Assembly (NCBI GenBank): GCA_033439685.1
Contig: JAUEDM010000005.1
Span: forward strand, 2,914,001 to 2,978,000
Reading direction: 5' to 3'
Length of the DNA: 64,000 nucleotides
Origin: Apodospora peruviana
Lineage: Eukaryota > Ascomycota > Sordariomycetes > Sordariales > Lasiosphaeriaceae
Shown here: positions 9,878 through 18,283 of the stretch, piece after piece
Numbering within the stretch: the first letter of the stretch is position 1
Layout of the letters: every line of letters starts with the position of its first letter
The notes under the pieces: generated by a model
Database searches by the model: none
The model's input: the letters and a program-made list of their open reading frames with translations, nothing else
Told to the model about the DNA's origin: nothing
Position numbers and translations under genes: made by a program

Positions 9878-10456
9878 ATCATCTCCTCTAGTTTACCTTA
9901 GTTTCTGGAGAATGGGGGGCACTGGGTCCGGTATAAGTCCCATGAGCATATATAGAATTTCTTACTTCTCGTCATGGAGGAGGATATAGATGGACGGCTA
10001 TGGGATTCGAGATGGCGTTTTGGCATTCTGAACTATTGTCCGGGTATTACCTAGGTAGTTCACGCATTCTTTCTATGATCAATCAACGCAGTTGATAGCG
10101 TGCTGTATACATGTAGTCATGAAAACTAGAGAATCAATGGATACACATTTGGGGGTAACTACGTCCTCCTATCCTACCTTCGTCGACAAGGGCGAACTAC
10201 ATACATTTCCCACCATATTGACTCTGATTACGCGGAGGGTGTTTGAATCAAGTACTTTGAACTACTTAAATAACTACACCTTATCCTTCCCCTAAAGATG
10301 ACGCCTGACTAAGACAGAAGAAAATGGAAAAGGGGGAAATTTGAGAAAACCCCTAACCATGAGAGGTTCTACCTACCTATAAACTCAACAAATGATCCCA
10401 AATCAACAACCGCCCCAAAAGCCAGGAGGCCAAAATGATCAGGAAAATGCTATAAA
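9878..10456. other. Convergent 3' region, nothing coding
   Basis: This lies between the 3' ends of the ribonuclease and transporter genes. It is AT-rich with short CCTAGGTAG and CTACCTACC motifs (10047-10058 and 10371-10380). No gene is seen. Confidence 0.4.
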
Positions 10457-12145
10457 TCACGGATTGCTGCTCCCATTGCTCCCCTCCATATGCATCGCGG
10501 TACCCTTCCCCTGCTGCAAGCCCTGCTCAGTCTCCATCCGCTTCTCATTAAACGCCGCATCCTGCACCTCGGCGTCCCCATTCCCGTACCGCCCAATCTT
10601 GTACCACGGCAAACTGAATAGCCGATCCATGCTCTCGAGCGTGCGTCCGGCCGTCTCAGGAATAAAAAACCACACCCAGAGCCCTCCGGTGATAGTCACG
10701 GCGGCAAAGAACCAGAACGTGCCCTGCGGCGAGATACCACCCTTATCAACTGGCAACAACATGTTGGGCACAGCGCGCGAGTTGCCGTACTGGTTGACAA
10801 AGTGAAACGTCATGGCCAGAGAGGTACAAAACGCGCGGATCCGCAGCGGGAAAAGCTCGGCCGTTAGCAAATACTGCATGCTGTTCCAGCCCAGCGCCCA
10901 CCCGAAACCGGACAGGTAGATCATGGCGATGGCGCCCTTGGAGGCGCCGACCTCGGCCGACTTCAGGGTGTAGTCCGAGTGTCCGTCCATGCCCGGGACG
11001 GCGGACAAAAAGGAAGCAACATAGATCATGGAGACGGCTTGGCAGGTTATTCCCAAAAGCAGCGAGCGCTTGCGGCCGATGAAGTCGACCAGGAACAGGG
11101 CGCACAGGACGGCGGCGACCAGCTTGACGATACCGAAGACGGCGGTGATTAAAAGGGTCTCGTTTGTGCCGACCACACCGAGGAGTTCGAAGAGGTCGGG
11201 CGCGTAGAGCGTGATGGATCCTGCGCCCGACCACTGGGACATGATCTGGGCGCCCATGGTCAGGCCAACACGGTAAAGATTTCGCCGGATCGTGAAGGCC
11301 TCCTTCAGTACGCTAGACCAGCCGGCTCCCTTGGTGGCTTCCATTTCTTCGTGGTGGCTAACCACGATGGCGTTGACTTCGCGCTGGACGTACTCGTCGT
11401 CGGGTGGCAGCTGGCGCAACCGGGACATGACCTCGAGAGCCTTATCGTCCCTGCCTTGCTTGACCAGGTAGCGCGGCGACTCGTACTGAAAGAAAGTGAG
11501 GCAGAAAATCAGACCGGCGAAGATGACATGGAGGCTCGTCGGGACCAGCCATCGCGCCGGGGTGTTGTCGCCCATGTGTATTTGGCAGCCGTAGTTGGTG
11601 AAGTAGGCGAGGACAATACCAAGGTAAACGAATCCAGTAAAGATGCAAGTGCAGAGACCTCGAATGCTCGCTGGCGTGATCTCGGCGATATAGACGGGCC
11701 CAACCACGGGGGTCTGACCTACACCCAGACCAGCAATGAACCTGCCTGCGTAAATGGCTGCGAGATTGCCATTGGAGCCCATAAAGATGGCGATGCCAAA
11801 GATCCAAACGAGACAGAGCTGGCGAGTCGCCCAGATGCGACCAATCCTGTCGCATATGACGAAAGCGAAGAGAGCGCCGGCCACGCTTCCAATCTGCACC
11901 ATGGAGGAGACATTGGCCTTGATGTTTGCCCGCTCGTACACGGTATATGAGTCGTAGTGGATGGCGCGCTGGAAATCCTTGCTGTTGAAGGCACCGCTTA
12001 TCAAGCCCTCGTCAACGCCACGAGCGGCGCCCATGAGGCCGAAAGAGAAGACGGCAAACCATAACCTCCAGTTGAAGACCTGCTTCGGCTCGCCCAGGTT
12101 TTTGAGCTTGAAGATGTTGACGGGCTTCTTGACGCCGCCAGCCAT
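10457..12145 (-). CDS. MFS sugar/organic-acid transporter (sugar porter family)
   Basis: A single-exon gene of 562 residues with about 12 membrane segments. Sugar-porter signatures are present: a 'DRIGR' loop after TM2, 'GRFIAGLGVG' in TM4, 'AEITPASIRG' after TM5, 'FQYESPRYLVKQGR' in the central loop, 'DFIGRKRSLL' after TM8, and the exit motif 'FIPETAGRTLESMDRLF' near the C-terminus. The N-terminus ('NIFKLKNLGEP') and the 'ARGVDEGLISGAF' segment resemble fungal quinate, galacturonate and related permeases more than hexose transporters. The substrate is a guess. It sits in the plasma membrane as a proton symporter, judging from the family. The neighbours give no pathway context. Confidence 0.88.
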   Translation of the reverse strand: MAGGVKKPVNIFKLKNLGEPKQVFNWRLWFAVFSFGLMGAARGVDEGLISGAFNSKDFQRAIHYDSYTVYERANIKANVSSMVQIGSVAGALFAFVICDRIGRIWATRQLCLVWIFGIAIFMGSNGNLAAIYAGRFIAGLGVGQTPVVGPVYIAEITPASIRGLCTCIFTGFVYLGIVLAYFTNYGCQIHMGDNTPARWLVPTSLHVIFAGLIFCLTFFQYESPRYLVKQGRDDKALEVMSRLRQLPPDDEYVQREVNAIVVSHHEEMEATKGAGWSSVLKEAFTIRRNLYRVGLTMGAQIMSQWSGAGSITLYAPDLFELLGVVGTNETLLITAVFGIVKLVAAVLCALFLVDFIGRKRSLLLGITCQAVSMIYVASFLSAVPGMDGHSDYTLKSAEVGASKGAIAMIYLSGFGWALGWNSMQYLLTAELFPLRIRAFCTSLAMTFHFVNQYGNSRAVPNMLLPVDKGGISPQGTFWFFAAVTITGGLWVWFFIPETAGRTLESMDRLFSLPWYKIGRYGNGDAEVQDAAFNEKRMETEQGLQQGKGTAMHMEGSNGSSNP

Positions 12146-13069
12146 GACTGCTGCAGCGGTGTTGTGGAATGGGAAGTTGGGGACGAAAGGAAAGCTGCAA
12201 GAAATGGACCAGATATTTCAAAAATGGAGGAGAGAGGGTGCCAAGCAAGCGAATATGGAAGATGTAGGATTAACAGGGAATGTGTGCCCCTGTCTTGGGA
12301 AGGGAGCCGGCGTGGAACTCAAACTAGCAGAAATAGAATACTATATTGAGACAGACAAGACATAATAATCGTTGTTCAGAGATACGGTAATGACATAGAT
12401 ACAAAATCCGGGGAATCTCCCGGGACCATGTGCTGCCCAGATGACCACCCTCATCACACCCCATCTATCCTGTTCCCGGCACAGCGACGGCAGTCATCGG
12501 CCCATCAACACTCGTAAGTTCTCACCTGGCACTGCAGACAGAAGACGATCCCCCAGCATAGTGTGCCCGGGTTTTGACGGTGGAGGATAGACGACGTTAC
12601 CTCAAGGGTGCATACCCCGCATGCGGGATCCGCGATGGAATGTTGGGAGAAGAGAAAAAGTCGTGAGTGGCCGGAAGCGAAAAGATGGCCGAGTCCCCTG
12701 TTTGCATGTCATTGATGTCTCAGAATACGATCCCTTCCTAACCAACCAACGCAGTAGCCATTCGTGGCATTCCAGCAAGTTCAAATATCAAAATTAAATA
12801 ATATTCACTGGAAAAGTCGTGACGGGAAAAGTGGAATGCGAGCAGCGACTGCCTGCAAACAGCGTGGCATCGGACGGCGTTAAAGATGTAGCTACAAATT
12901 GGTTGGGTCTATGACGCAATGACTACCTACCTAAGGTACCTGGTACCTATCCAAAGACTGAGAAAAGACGCCTATGGTAAAGCTGAAAGATGTCGAGATA
13001 TCTCAAATAATATGAGATGTTAATGATAAGAGTCGACGTATGAAAGTCGATAAAGAAGACCGGATTTGA
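12146..13069. other. Promoter region of the transporter plus empty sequence
   Basis: The first few hundred bases should carry the leftward transporter promoter. A cluster of CTACCTACC/GGTACC motifs lies at 12923-12950. No other feature is seen. Confidence 0.4.
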
Positions 13070-13843
13070 TCAAGCATTGCTATCGTCTAGTGCCTCCTCC
13101 GCAATGCCCCCTCCGCAATGCCCCCTCCGCAATGCCTCCTCAGCAATAGGCTTTTTCATATTCCTGTATGACGCTGAGCATTTCCCACCTGAAACGCGAT
13201 ATGTCGGTTCTTCTCTCTGGCAAGAGCCTTTACTCCTCGGTGTCGGAGGAGCGGTCTGTATCCAAGAGCAGGTCTGGGCAAGGCACCTTGACAAGTCGAC
13301 CACATCCCTGCTCTCGTGCGCCTGGCTGAACATTTCACTGATTTTGGCCACAAGCGCTGGCGACATCACATGCCTGATGAGATGGCGGGCCTCCCACTGT
13401 AGGCCCAACGGATTGGTGTCTCGATCCCAGTAGCTTGGTAGTTCTCGTATCATCGGTACCAAGCGTCGTACAATGGTGTTCATGAGGCTCACAAGCATCA
13501 CGAGCTTCAGTAGTGGGTCAAGGTCTATCATTCCATATCGGCGAAACCACCAGGTCAGCACCTTGAGTATCGACTGGAGAGCCTTGTCCAAGGTGTATTG
13601 CTCCAAGGCCATCGTGTTGCGGCACCGCTGGATTGGGGTTGGTACACGCGTATACTCATGTGGCACCTCGATCTTGTGGTAGAGGTCGACAGGGTGTTTG
13701 GGGTTAATTATTTTCGAGAGAAGATACCACGGTTTGAAGACTTGAGAAAAATGATGGTGCAGATGGGAAAGGGGGCATTGGAAGCTGTGTTGGAAAGTGG
13801 GAGGAATGGGAGAATTTAATAGAAGAACACTTGGCTGTTCCAT
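13070..13843 (-). CDS. Hypothetical protein with a repeat-derived C-terminus
   Basis: The frame has 257 residues from ATG 13843. I do not recognise a family. The central part (about residues 75-185) is helical and hydrophobic, with 'LLKLVMLVSLMNTIVRRLVP'-like stretches and a 'SYWDRDTNPLGLQWEARHLI' segment, and looks like real protein. The N-terminal 70 residues are low in coding character, so translation may start later (a Met lies near residue 78). The C-terminal 20 residues are encoded by a four-copy 14-bp tandem repeat. Because 14 is not a multiple of three, successive copies are read in different frames, so the ancestral C-terminus probably differed. There is no signal peptide. Confidence 0.45.
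   Translation of the reverse strand: MEQPSVLLLNSPIPPTFQHSFQCPLSHLHHHFSQVFKPWYLLSKIINPKHPVDLYHKIEVPHEYTRVPTPIQRCRNTMALEQYTLDKALQSILKVLTWWFRRYGMIDLDPLLKLVMLVSLMNTIVRRLVPMIRELPSYWDRDTNPLGLQWEARHLIRHVMSPALVAKISEMFSQAHESRDVVDLSRCLAQTCSWIQTAPPTPRSKGSCQREEPTYRVSGGKCSASYRNMKKPIAEEALRRGHCGGGIAEEALDDSNA
13092..13147. repeat. Tandem repeat, 4 copies of 14 bp
   Basis: Units are at 13092-13105, 13106-13119, 13120-13133 and 13134-13147, each close to GCCCCCTCCGCAAT. The two middle copies are identical and the outer ones differ by one or two bases. The array is inside the 3' end of the hypothetical gene on the - strand. Confidence 0.9.
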
Positions 13844-14574
13844 GACGCTGACGATTCGAGGCCTCCCCCTGTCTTTTTTTACTAGTATAGTCTGTATTTG
13901 TATAGCGTGTTAGCGCGTCAAGATAACCATCCGCGACCACCGGTTCGTCGGGAAGTTTGGCTGGCACTCGACGGGCAGTGCGAGAGAGTTCAGCGAGAAG
14001 AGCGGGATCTTCACCTAACAGAGATGAAGATGCAGCTTACCTTTAAGTTTGAGCTCGCTCTGTTTACCTTATTATTGGAACAACGCGACGTAAAAGGCCG
14101 TTGATAGAGCAATGTAACCAAGTGGATTCGTTCCCACCACACCCGACACTGGAAGTAGGGCACACAAAGCGGGTTTTTGTTGGTTGCAATGGTGGTGGAA
14201 GCCATGAAACGGCCAAGATCACGATGCAAAAAGGGTCTCTTTCGGTTGTTGTATTGTATTCTGTCTTTTAAAAGGAAAGTAATCCAAAGATTTGTTGACA
14301 CAGCCCCCTATTCTAGAAGTCTAATAAGTTAATTAAATTAAAACTCGACCTAGTAATGCCCACCACACACATTAGAAAGAGTTAGGGTTCAAGAAACTCT
14401 CGGACACTTCGATACTCGACACACAACTCTGGCGGCCCGATAGCATCTTAGACCGACTTCCATGACAGACTTGAAGTCATGCCACCGTACGTACGCGCGG
14501 CCTCCTCAGTTCTGGGCTCTAGTCATTGCAAACGCGAGCCCCCAATGCCAAGTGCCGAGCTCTGAACGTGTAGG
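13844..14574. other. Intergenic stretch, nothing convincing
   Basis: This is the upstream side of the hypothetical gene at 13070-13843. Only short unsupported frames are visible. Confidence 0.35.
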
Positions 14575-14582
14575 TATATAAA
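14575..14582 (+). promoter_or_regulatory. TATA box (TATATAAA)
   Basis: A perfect TATATAAA is followed by a leader rich in CA and CT. It is 230 bp ahead of the small Cys-rich frame at 14812, which it may serve. Confidence 0.45.
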
Positions 14583-14811
14583 GCCGTAGTTTATTCCTCT
14601 CACCGATGCCCTCTATTTTGGGGGACAAATCTCAACATATAGATCATTTTCTCTGTCTCCACTTGAGTAGATTCCACGTCAAATTGAAACAAAACACAAT
14701 ACGCACATCATTACAACGCTTACTGTCGCCAAGCACCGTGTCTTTTAAACCACTTTAAACCAAGCTGTTTTGAGCCCTAATCCTGACAAGGGGGTGTCTG
14801 GTCGGCATCAA

Positions 14812-15003
14812 ATGGGAGGGTGTGTCAACAAATGCTCATTCGAAACCCCGGAAAATGCTTCCTTTTTTGTGTACTACTATTCTGAATGCGGCTGCCGAAG
14901 CTGCCAAAGCGGCTCCGTCGCAAGAACCAGGTATACGCCTGTCAAATCGACGGCACTTGCGTGGATTTATTCCAACACTGGCAAGTTTAACTCTGTGATT
15001 TAA
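14812..15003 (+). CDS. Possible small cysteine-rich protein (partial or decayed)
   Basis: The frame has 63 residues from ATG 14812 and is open somewhat further upstream (to about 14770) without another ATG. It contains five cysteines close together: 'GGCVNKCSF', then 'SECGCRSCQSG'. The density of Cys, aromatic residues and Ser resembles small secreted fungal proteins. No signal peptide is encoded in this frame, so either an upstream exon supplies it or the gene has decayed. A strong TATA box upstream (14575) supports transcription. I do not recognise a family. Confidence 0.3.
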   Translation: MGGCVNKCSFETPENASFFVYYYSECGCRSCQSGSVARTRYTPVKSTALAWIYSNTGKFNSVI

Positions 15004-15153
15004 TCCGTTGCAAATGCTGGTCCGAATAGTAGAGATTTATTTGAATAAAAATGGTAAACAAAATAAACTTTACTCTAACCGGTAGCTGACCAAACGATGA
15101 CAAAAAGCCTCCAACTAGGCAGAGCCCTCCTCCATCAAGTTCCAGCTCTTCAG

Positions 15154-16224
15154 CTAGCATTCTTTATGCTTCGAACCTTTGTCGTTCTGGCAGTAGTTGG
15201 GTGAGTGTTGTCCTGCGTGCGGAGTTGGTCGAAACGCCGGTTCCGAGATAGGAAGGCAGCCTCTTACTGCTCGGTTCGTCAGCCGGTTTGTCAGGCTTAT
15301 TGTCGGTCTCGCCGGGCTTGCTCGAATCGGTAGGCCGGGCTTGCTCGAATCGGTAGGCTTGTTGGGCCCAAAGTCTAGCAGAGGAGTGAACATGGCCGGC
15401 CAAGAAGTATCACGACGAGAGCCGGCCAACGGGGAAGCAGAGCCGGCCGTCGGAAATGTCAGAGAGTAGGCCGGTGAGGGAGCTGTCGATACGCCAGCGG
15501 ATTCCCTGGTAAACTTCTCAAAAGAAGAAGAAGAAGAATAAGGCGGCACCGGTTCAAAGAGTGAATGGGGCGCCGGCCTGGAAGAAGCAGAAGAGGGAGC
15601 CGGTCTGACAGACCCGCGTGGCCCACACTCTTCGGCCTTGATATGCCGGAAAAGCTCGTTTCCTGTGGGCATCACTGCCCGGCATGTTCGACACGTGCAC
15701 GGCTCCGCAGCGGGACCGGTGTTGATGCGCGCTGTGCCGGTCTTGGCTGCGAAATTGATGCCCCGGGAAAGCCGGCCAACGACCGGAAAGTGGTGGTTCA
15801 GGCCGGAGACTGAATTGGCCGACACTACGGCAATTTCAGAGTCGTCTTGTTGCTGTGTTGGCGAGAATGAGGGTGTCGTTATGACTGCCGAGGTCGTGAG
15901 TGCCGAGCGAGCGGCGCGCTGCTCACACTCGTGTGTTTGTAGTCGAGCGGTAAGCTGACGGACGGTATGTCTAGCTCTTCCTTCGGCGGCTTGCTCGCCC
16001 GCGGCGTACCTACGGTCTCCGTATTTGTTGACCTCTTTCTCATTGTCGGCGATTACGGCGGTATACCCGCGACCGGCGTGCTCGCGCCGGGTGCGCTCCT
16101 CAACAAGTGCTTGCTGGTAGGGAGGTAAGCTCTTCCTGCAAGTTAGAGACGTGCTGGTGCAAGTCGGTCAGGTCATCTCTTAGCCTTTGAAGCTCCCGGC
16201 GGCAAACATCGTAGTCGCAAGCCA
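15154..16224 (-). pseudogene. Coiled-coil / C2HC-finger gene, retroelement-like, broken by two frameshifts
   Basis: From ATG 16224 (starting MACDYDVCRRELQRL) the protein begins with a coiled coil rich in Leu, Arg and Glu. The frame stops after 41 codons, but one base too many in the CCC at about 16119-16123 explains this. In the next frame the protein continues without a stop: an Arg/Ala-rich helix, a Ser/Thr region, then a finger C-x2-C-x12-H-x5-C ('CRTCRAVM...FRHIKAEEC', near 15605-15680), and a Pro/Ser-rich tail. A 23-bp tandem duplication (15311-15356) shifts the frame again. Without it the tail would run in the hydrophilic frame that ends at 15164. Similar single fingers with coiled coils occur in proteins linked to fungal retrotransposons, but no polymerase or LTR is seen here. 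The retroelement link is inference. Confidence 0.6.
15311..15356. repeat. 23-bp tandem duplication
   Basis: Two perfect copies, 15311-15333 and 15334-15356, lie inside the coding part of the C2HC-finger gene. Since 23 is not a multiple of three, the second copy shifts the frame. Confidence 0.95.
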
Positions 16225-16413
16225 TGGTGTTGATTGTTGGTGGCAAGAGGGTCGCGTGGATTTGCGGGCCTGAGGGGAGGCAGGCCGGTTGGGGGTTGTT
16301 GACAAAGGGGCCGGAAGAAGGGAGTACCCACTGGTGTTGGCGGGGCAGGCGGTCGAGGGATGGTGATGGCTTCAATATCTGGAAAGAAGCCTGGTGTCGA
16401 GAATCTGGCTCGA

Positions 16414-16414
<1 letters not shown>

Positions 16415-16458
<44 letters not shown>

Positions 16459-16459
16459 G
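16415..16459. repeat. Trinucleotide repeat (TTG)15
   Basis: There are fifteen uninterrupted TTG units (CAA on the - strand), about 190 bp upstream of the ATG at 16224. On the - strand they lie in an open frame that would encode 15 Gln in front of the coiled coil if translation began further upstream. Confidence 0.95.
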
Positions 16460-17206
16460 GAGGTCTAGAGTTCGAATTTGACAGAGCAAAAGCTCCGGTA
16501 TCCGGCCGGTTCTCGGTGGTGGACCGAGACTAAAGAAAAACACACCGTTCGGAAATTGAGTTTCTCGTATTCGACGGGTTTAAAGAAAACTATCATATGG
16601 TCTGTCAATGGATTCAGACCGTCATATACCAGTCGCTCCGATCTCGGGGTGCGTGTGTAAGACTATATAAGTTCAAGACTATATGAGTGGGACGGGTCGT
16701 GATGTCAGTATGTCACATTAATCCAATCCAACAATATTTTCTTTTTTTTATTACCGCCAAAACTAACACCGCACTCCAAATAATACCGTACTATAACTAC
16801 CTGAAAATTATAAGACGTGGCCAGTTGGTACTAACTGATTAGACTTCGTACCACTTCATATCTGATTTGAAATTATGGTTGGAAAATGGAATCCGGAAGG
16901 CAGCTTATATCACTGTGGATAATTGCAACTGTGTACGGAATAAGGTAGGTCAGCACCGTCAGGTAGCTTTCAATCCAGAAAAAGTGGAGAAGAGAGTCAT
17001 TGGTGTTTCCTGTTGGCGGGTCAAAAGAAGCTTTCGCCAAGAGAACGCCCGCATTTCGCCCGTACCCGTTCCCGGCGTTCGGTGCCTCCCGTCGTCTGTC
17101 CAAGACGCCAAATGCGCCCCGCATCGTGACTGCTGGCCCACCAAGTACGCCACTAGCATTGAATCGCGATTGACTGAAGTCAGTGAAGCAAAGCCACGGC
17201 GTCATA
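16460..17206. other. Region between two divergent genes
   Basis: This holds the upstream side of the C2HC-finger gene and the promoter of the Ldh2-like gene. Two imperfect copies of an AAGACTATATAAG-like motif lie at about 16660-16690. No coding frame is convincing. Confidence 0.4.
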
Positions 17207-18283
17207 ATGACCATACCCGAACCGGAAACTGGGGGAGTGCGCGTTGACGCCTCCGACGCCCAAACATTCGTCACCTCCCTCCTGGTCGCTCACGGCCTCT
17301 CCACCGAAAACGCCGAGACCGTCGCCCGGGGTCTCGTCCAAGCCGACCTGCGCGGCGTCGAGAGCCACGGCATCAACCGAATCCCGTCCTACCTCGCCCG
17401 CGTCCGCAATGGCGTCCTGGACCCAAAGGCCGAGCCGACCCTCGCCCAGATCACCCCCGTGGTCGCCCAGGTCGACGGCCACAACGGCTTCGGCTTTCTC
17501 GCCGCCGCCCGAGGCATCGACGCCGCTGTCGAGATGGCCCGCACCTTCGGCATCGGCATGGTCAGCATCAAGCACAGCAACCACTTCGGCATGTCAGCGT
17601 GGATCGTGCGCCGCGCCACCGACGCCGGCATGATGAGCCTGGTCTTCACCAACTCGTCCCCCGCGCTGCCCGTTTGGGGCGGCAAGTCGCAGCTGATGGG
17701 TGTTTCGCCCATCGCGTGCGGCGCCCCGGGCGGACATGACTCAAAACCCTTCATACTGGACATGGCGCCGTCGATTGCTGCCCGCGGCAAGATCTACAAG
17801 GCCCTGCGGCGCGGGGAGAAAATCCCCACCGACTGGGCGCTCGACAGCGAGGGCAAGCCGACCGATCAGCCCGCCGAGGCGCTGAAGGGGGTCATGTTGC
17901 CCATGGGAGGACCAAAGGGCTCCGCGTTGGCCATCATGATGGATGTGTTTTCTGGCGTGCTGTCAGGGTCGGCGTTTGCCGGCGGCGTCACCGGGCCGTA
18001 TGACATGTCGAAGCCGGGGGATGTGGGCCATTTCCTCGTGGCGGTCAAGCCAGACCTGTTTATGAGCTTGGACGAGTTTCGTGAGCGCATGGATGTGCTC
18101 TACCAGCGCGTGGTGGGCTCGGACAAGATGCACGGAGTAGAAAGGATCTACTTCCCGGGAGAGATTGAGCATCTGACGGAGGAACAGAGGTTGAAGGACG
18201 GGATACAGTATGTTCAGGACGAGATTGACGCACTTAATGCCGAGGCTGAAAGGGTCAATGTCGCCAAGATACGGACAATGTGA
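17207..18283 (+). CDS. Ldh2/malate dehydrogenase family NAD(P)-dependent oxidoreductase
   Basis: The protein has 358 residues in one exon. I chose ATG 17207, which gives the usual N-terminus; the frame is open a little further upstream but has no earlier ATG. The family (type-2 malate/L-lactate, ureidoglycolate and sulfolactate dehydrogenases) is recognised from 'ADLRGVESHGINRIPSYL' (His54 conserved), 'IKHSNHFGMSAWI' (His123, His126), 'DMAPSIAARGKIYKALRRG' and 'GGPKGSALAIMMDVFSG'. These enzymes reduce 2-oxoacids or oxidise 2-hydroxyacids with NAD(P) in a fold different from classical dehydrogenases. The length is typical. There is no targeting signal, so it is probably cytosolic. The substrate cannot be read from the sequence. 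The intronless structure and patchy family distribution leave room for an old bacterial origin, but codon use is like its neighbours. Confidence 0.9.
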   Translation: MTIPEPETGGVRVDASDAQTFVTSLLVAHGLSTENAETVARGLVQADLRGVESHGINRIPSYLARVRNGVLDPKAEPTLAQITPVVAQVDGHNGFGFLAAARGIDAAVEMARTFGIGMVSIKHSNHFGMSAWIVRRATDAGMMSLVFTNSSPALPVWGGKSQLMGVSPIACGAPGGHDSKPFILDMAPSIAARGKIYKALRRGEKIPTDWALDSEGKPTDQPAEALKGVMLPMGGPKGSALAIMMDVFSGVLSGSAFAGGVTGPYDMSKPGDVGHFLVAVKPDLFMSLDEFRERMDVLYQRVVGSDKMHGVERIYFPGEIEHLTEEQRLKDGIQYVQDEIDALNAEAERVNVAKIRTM

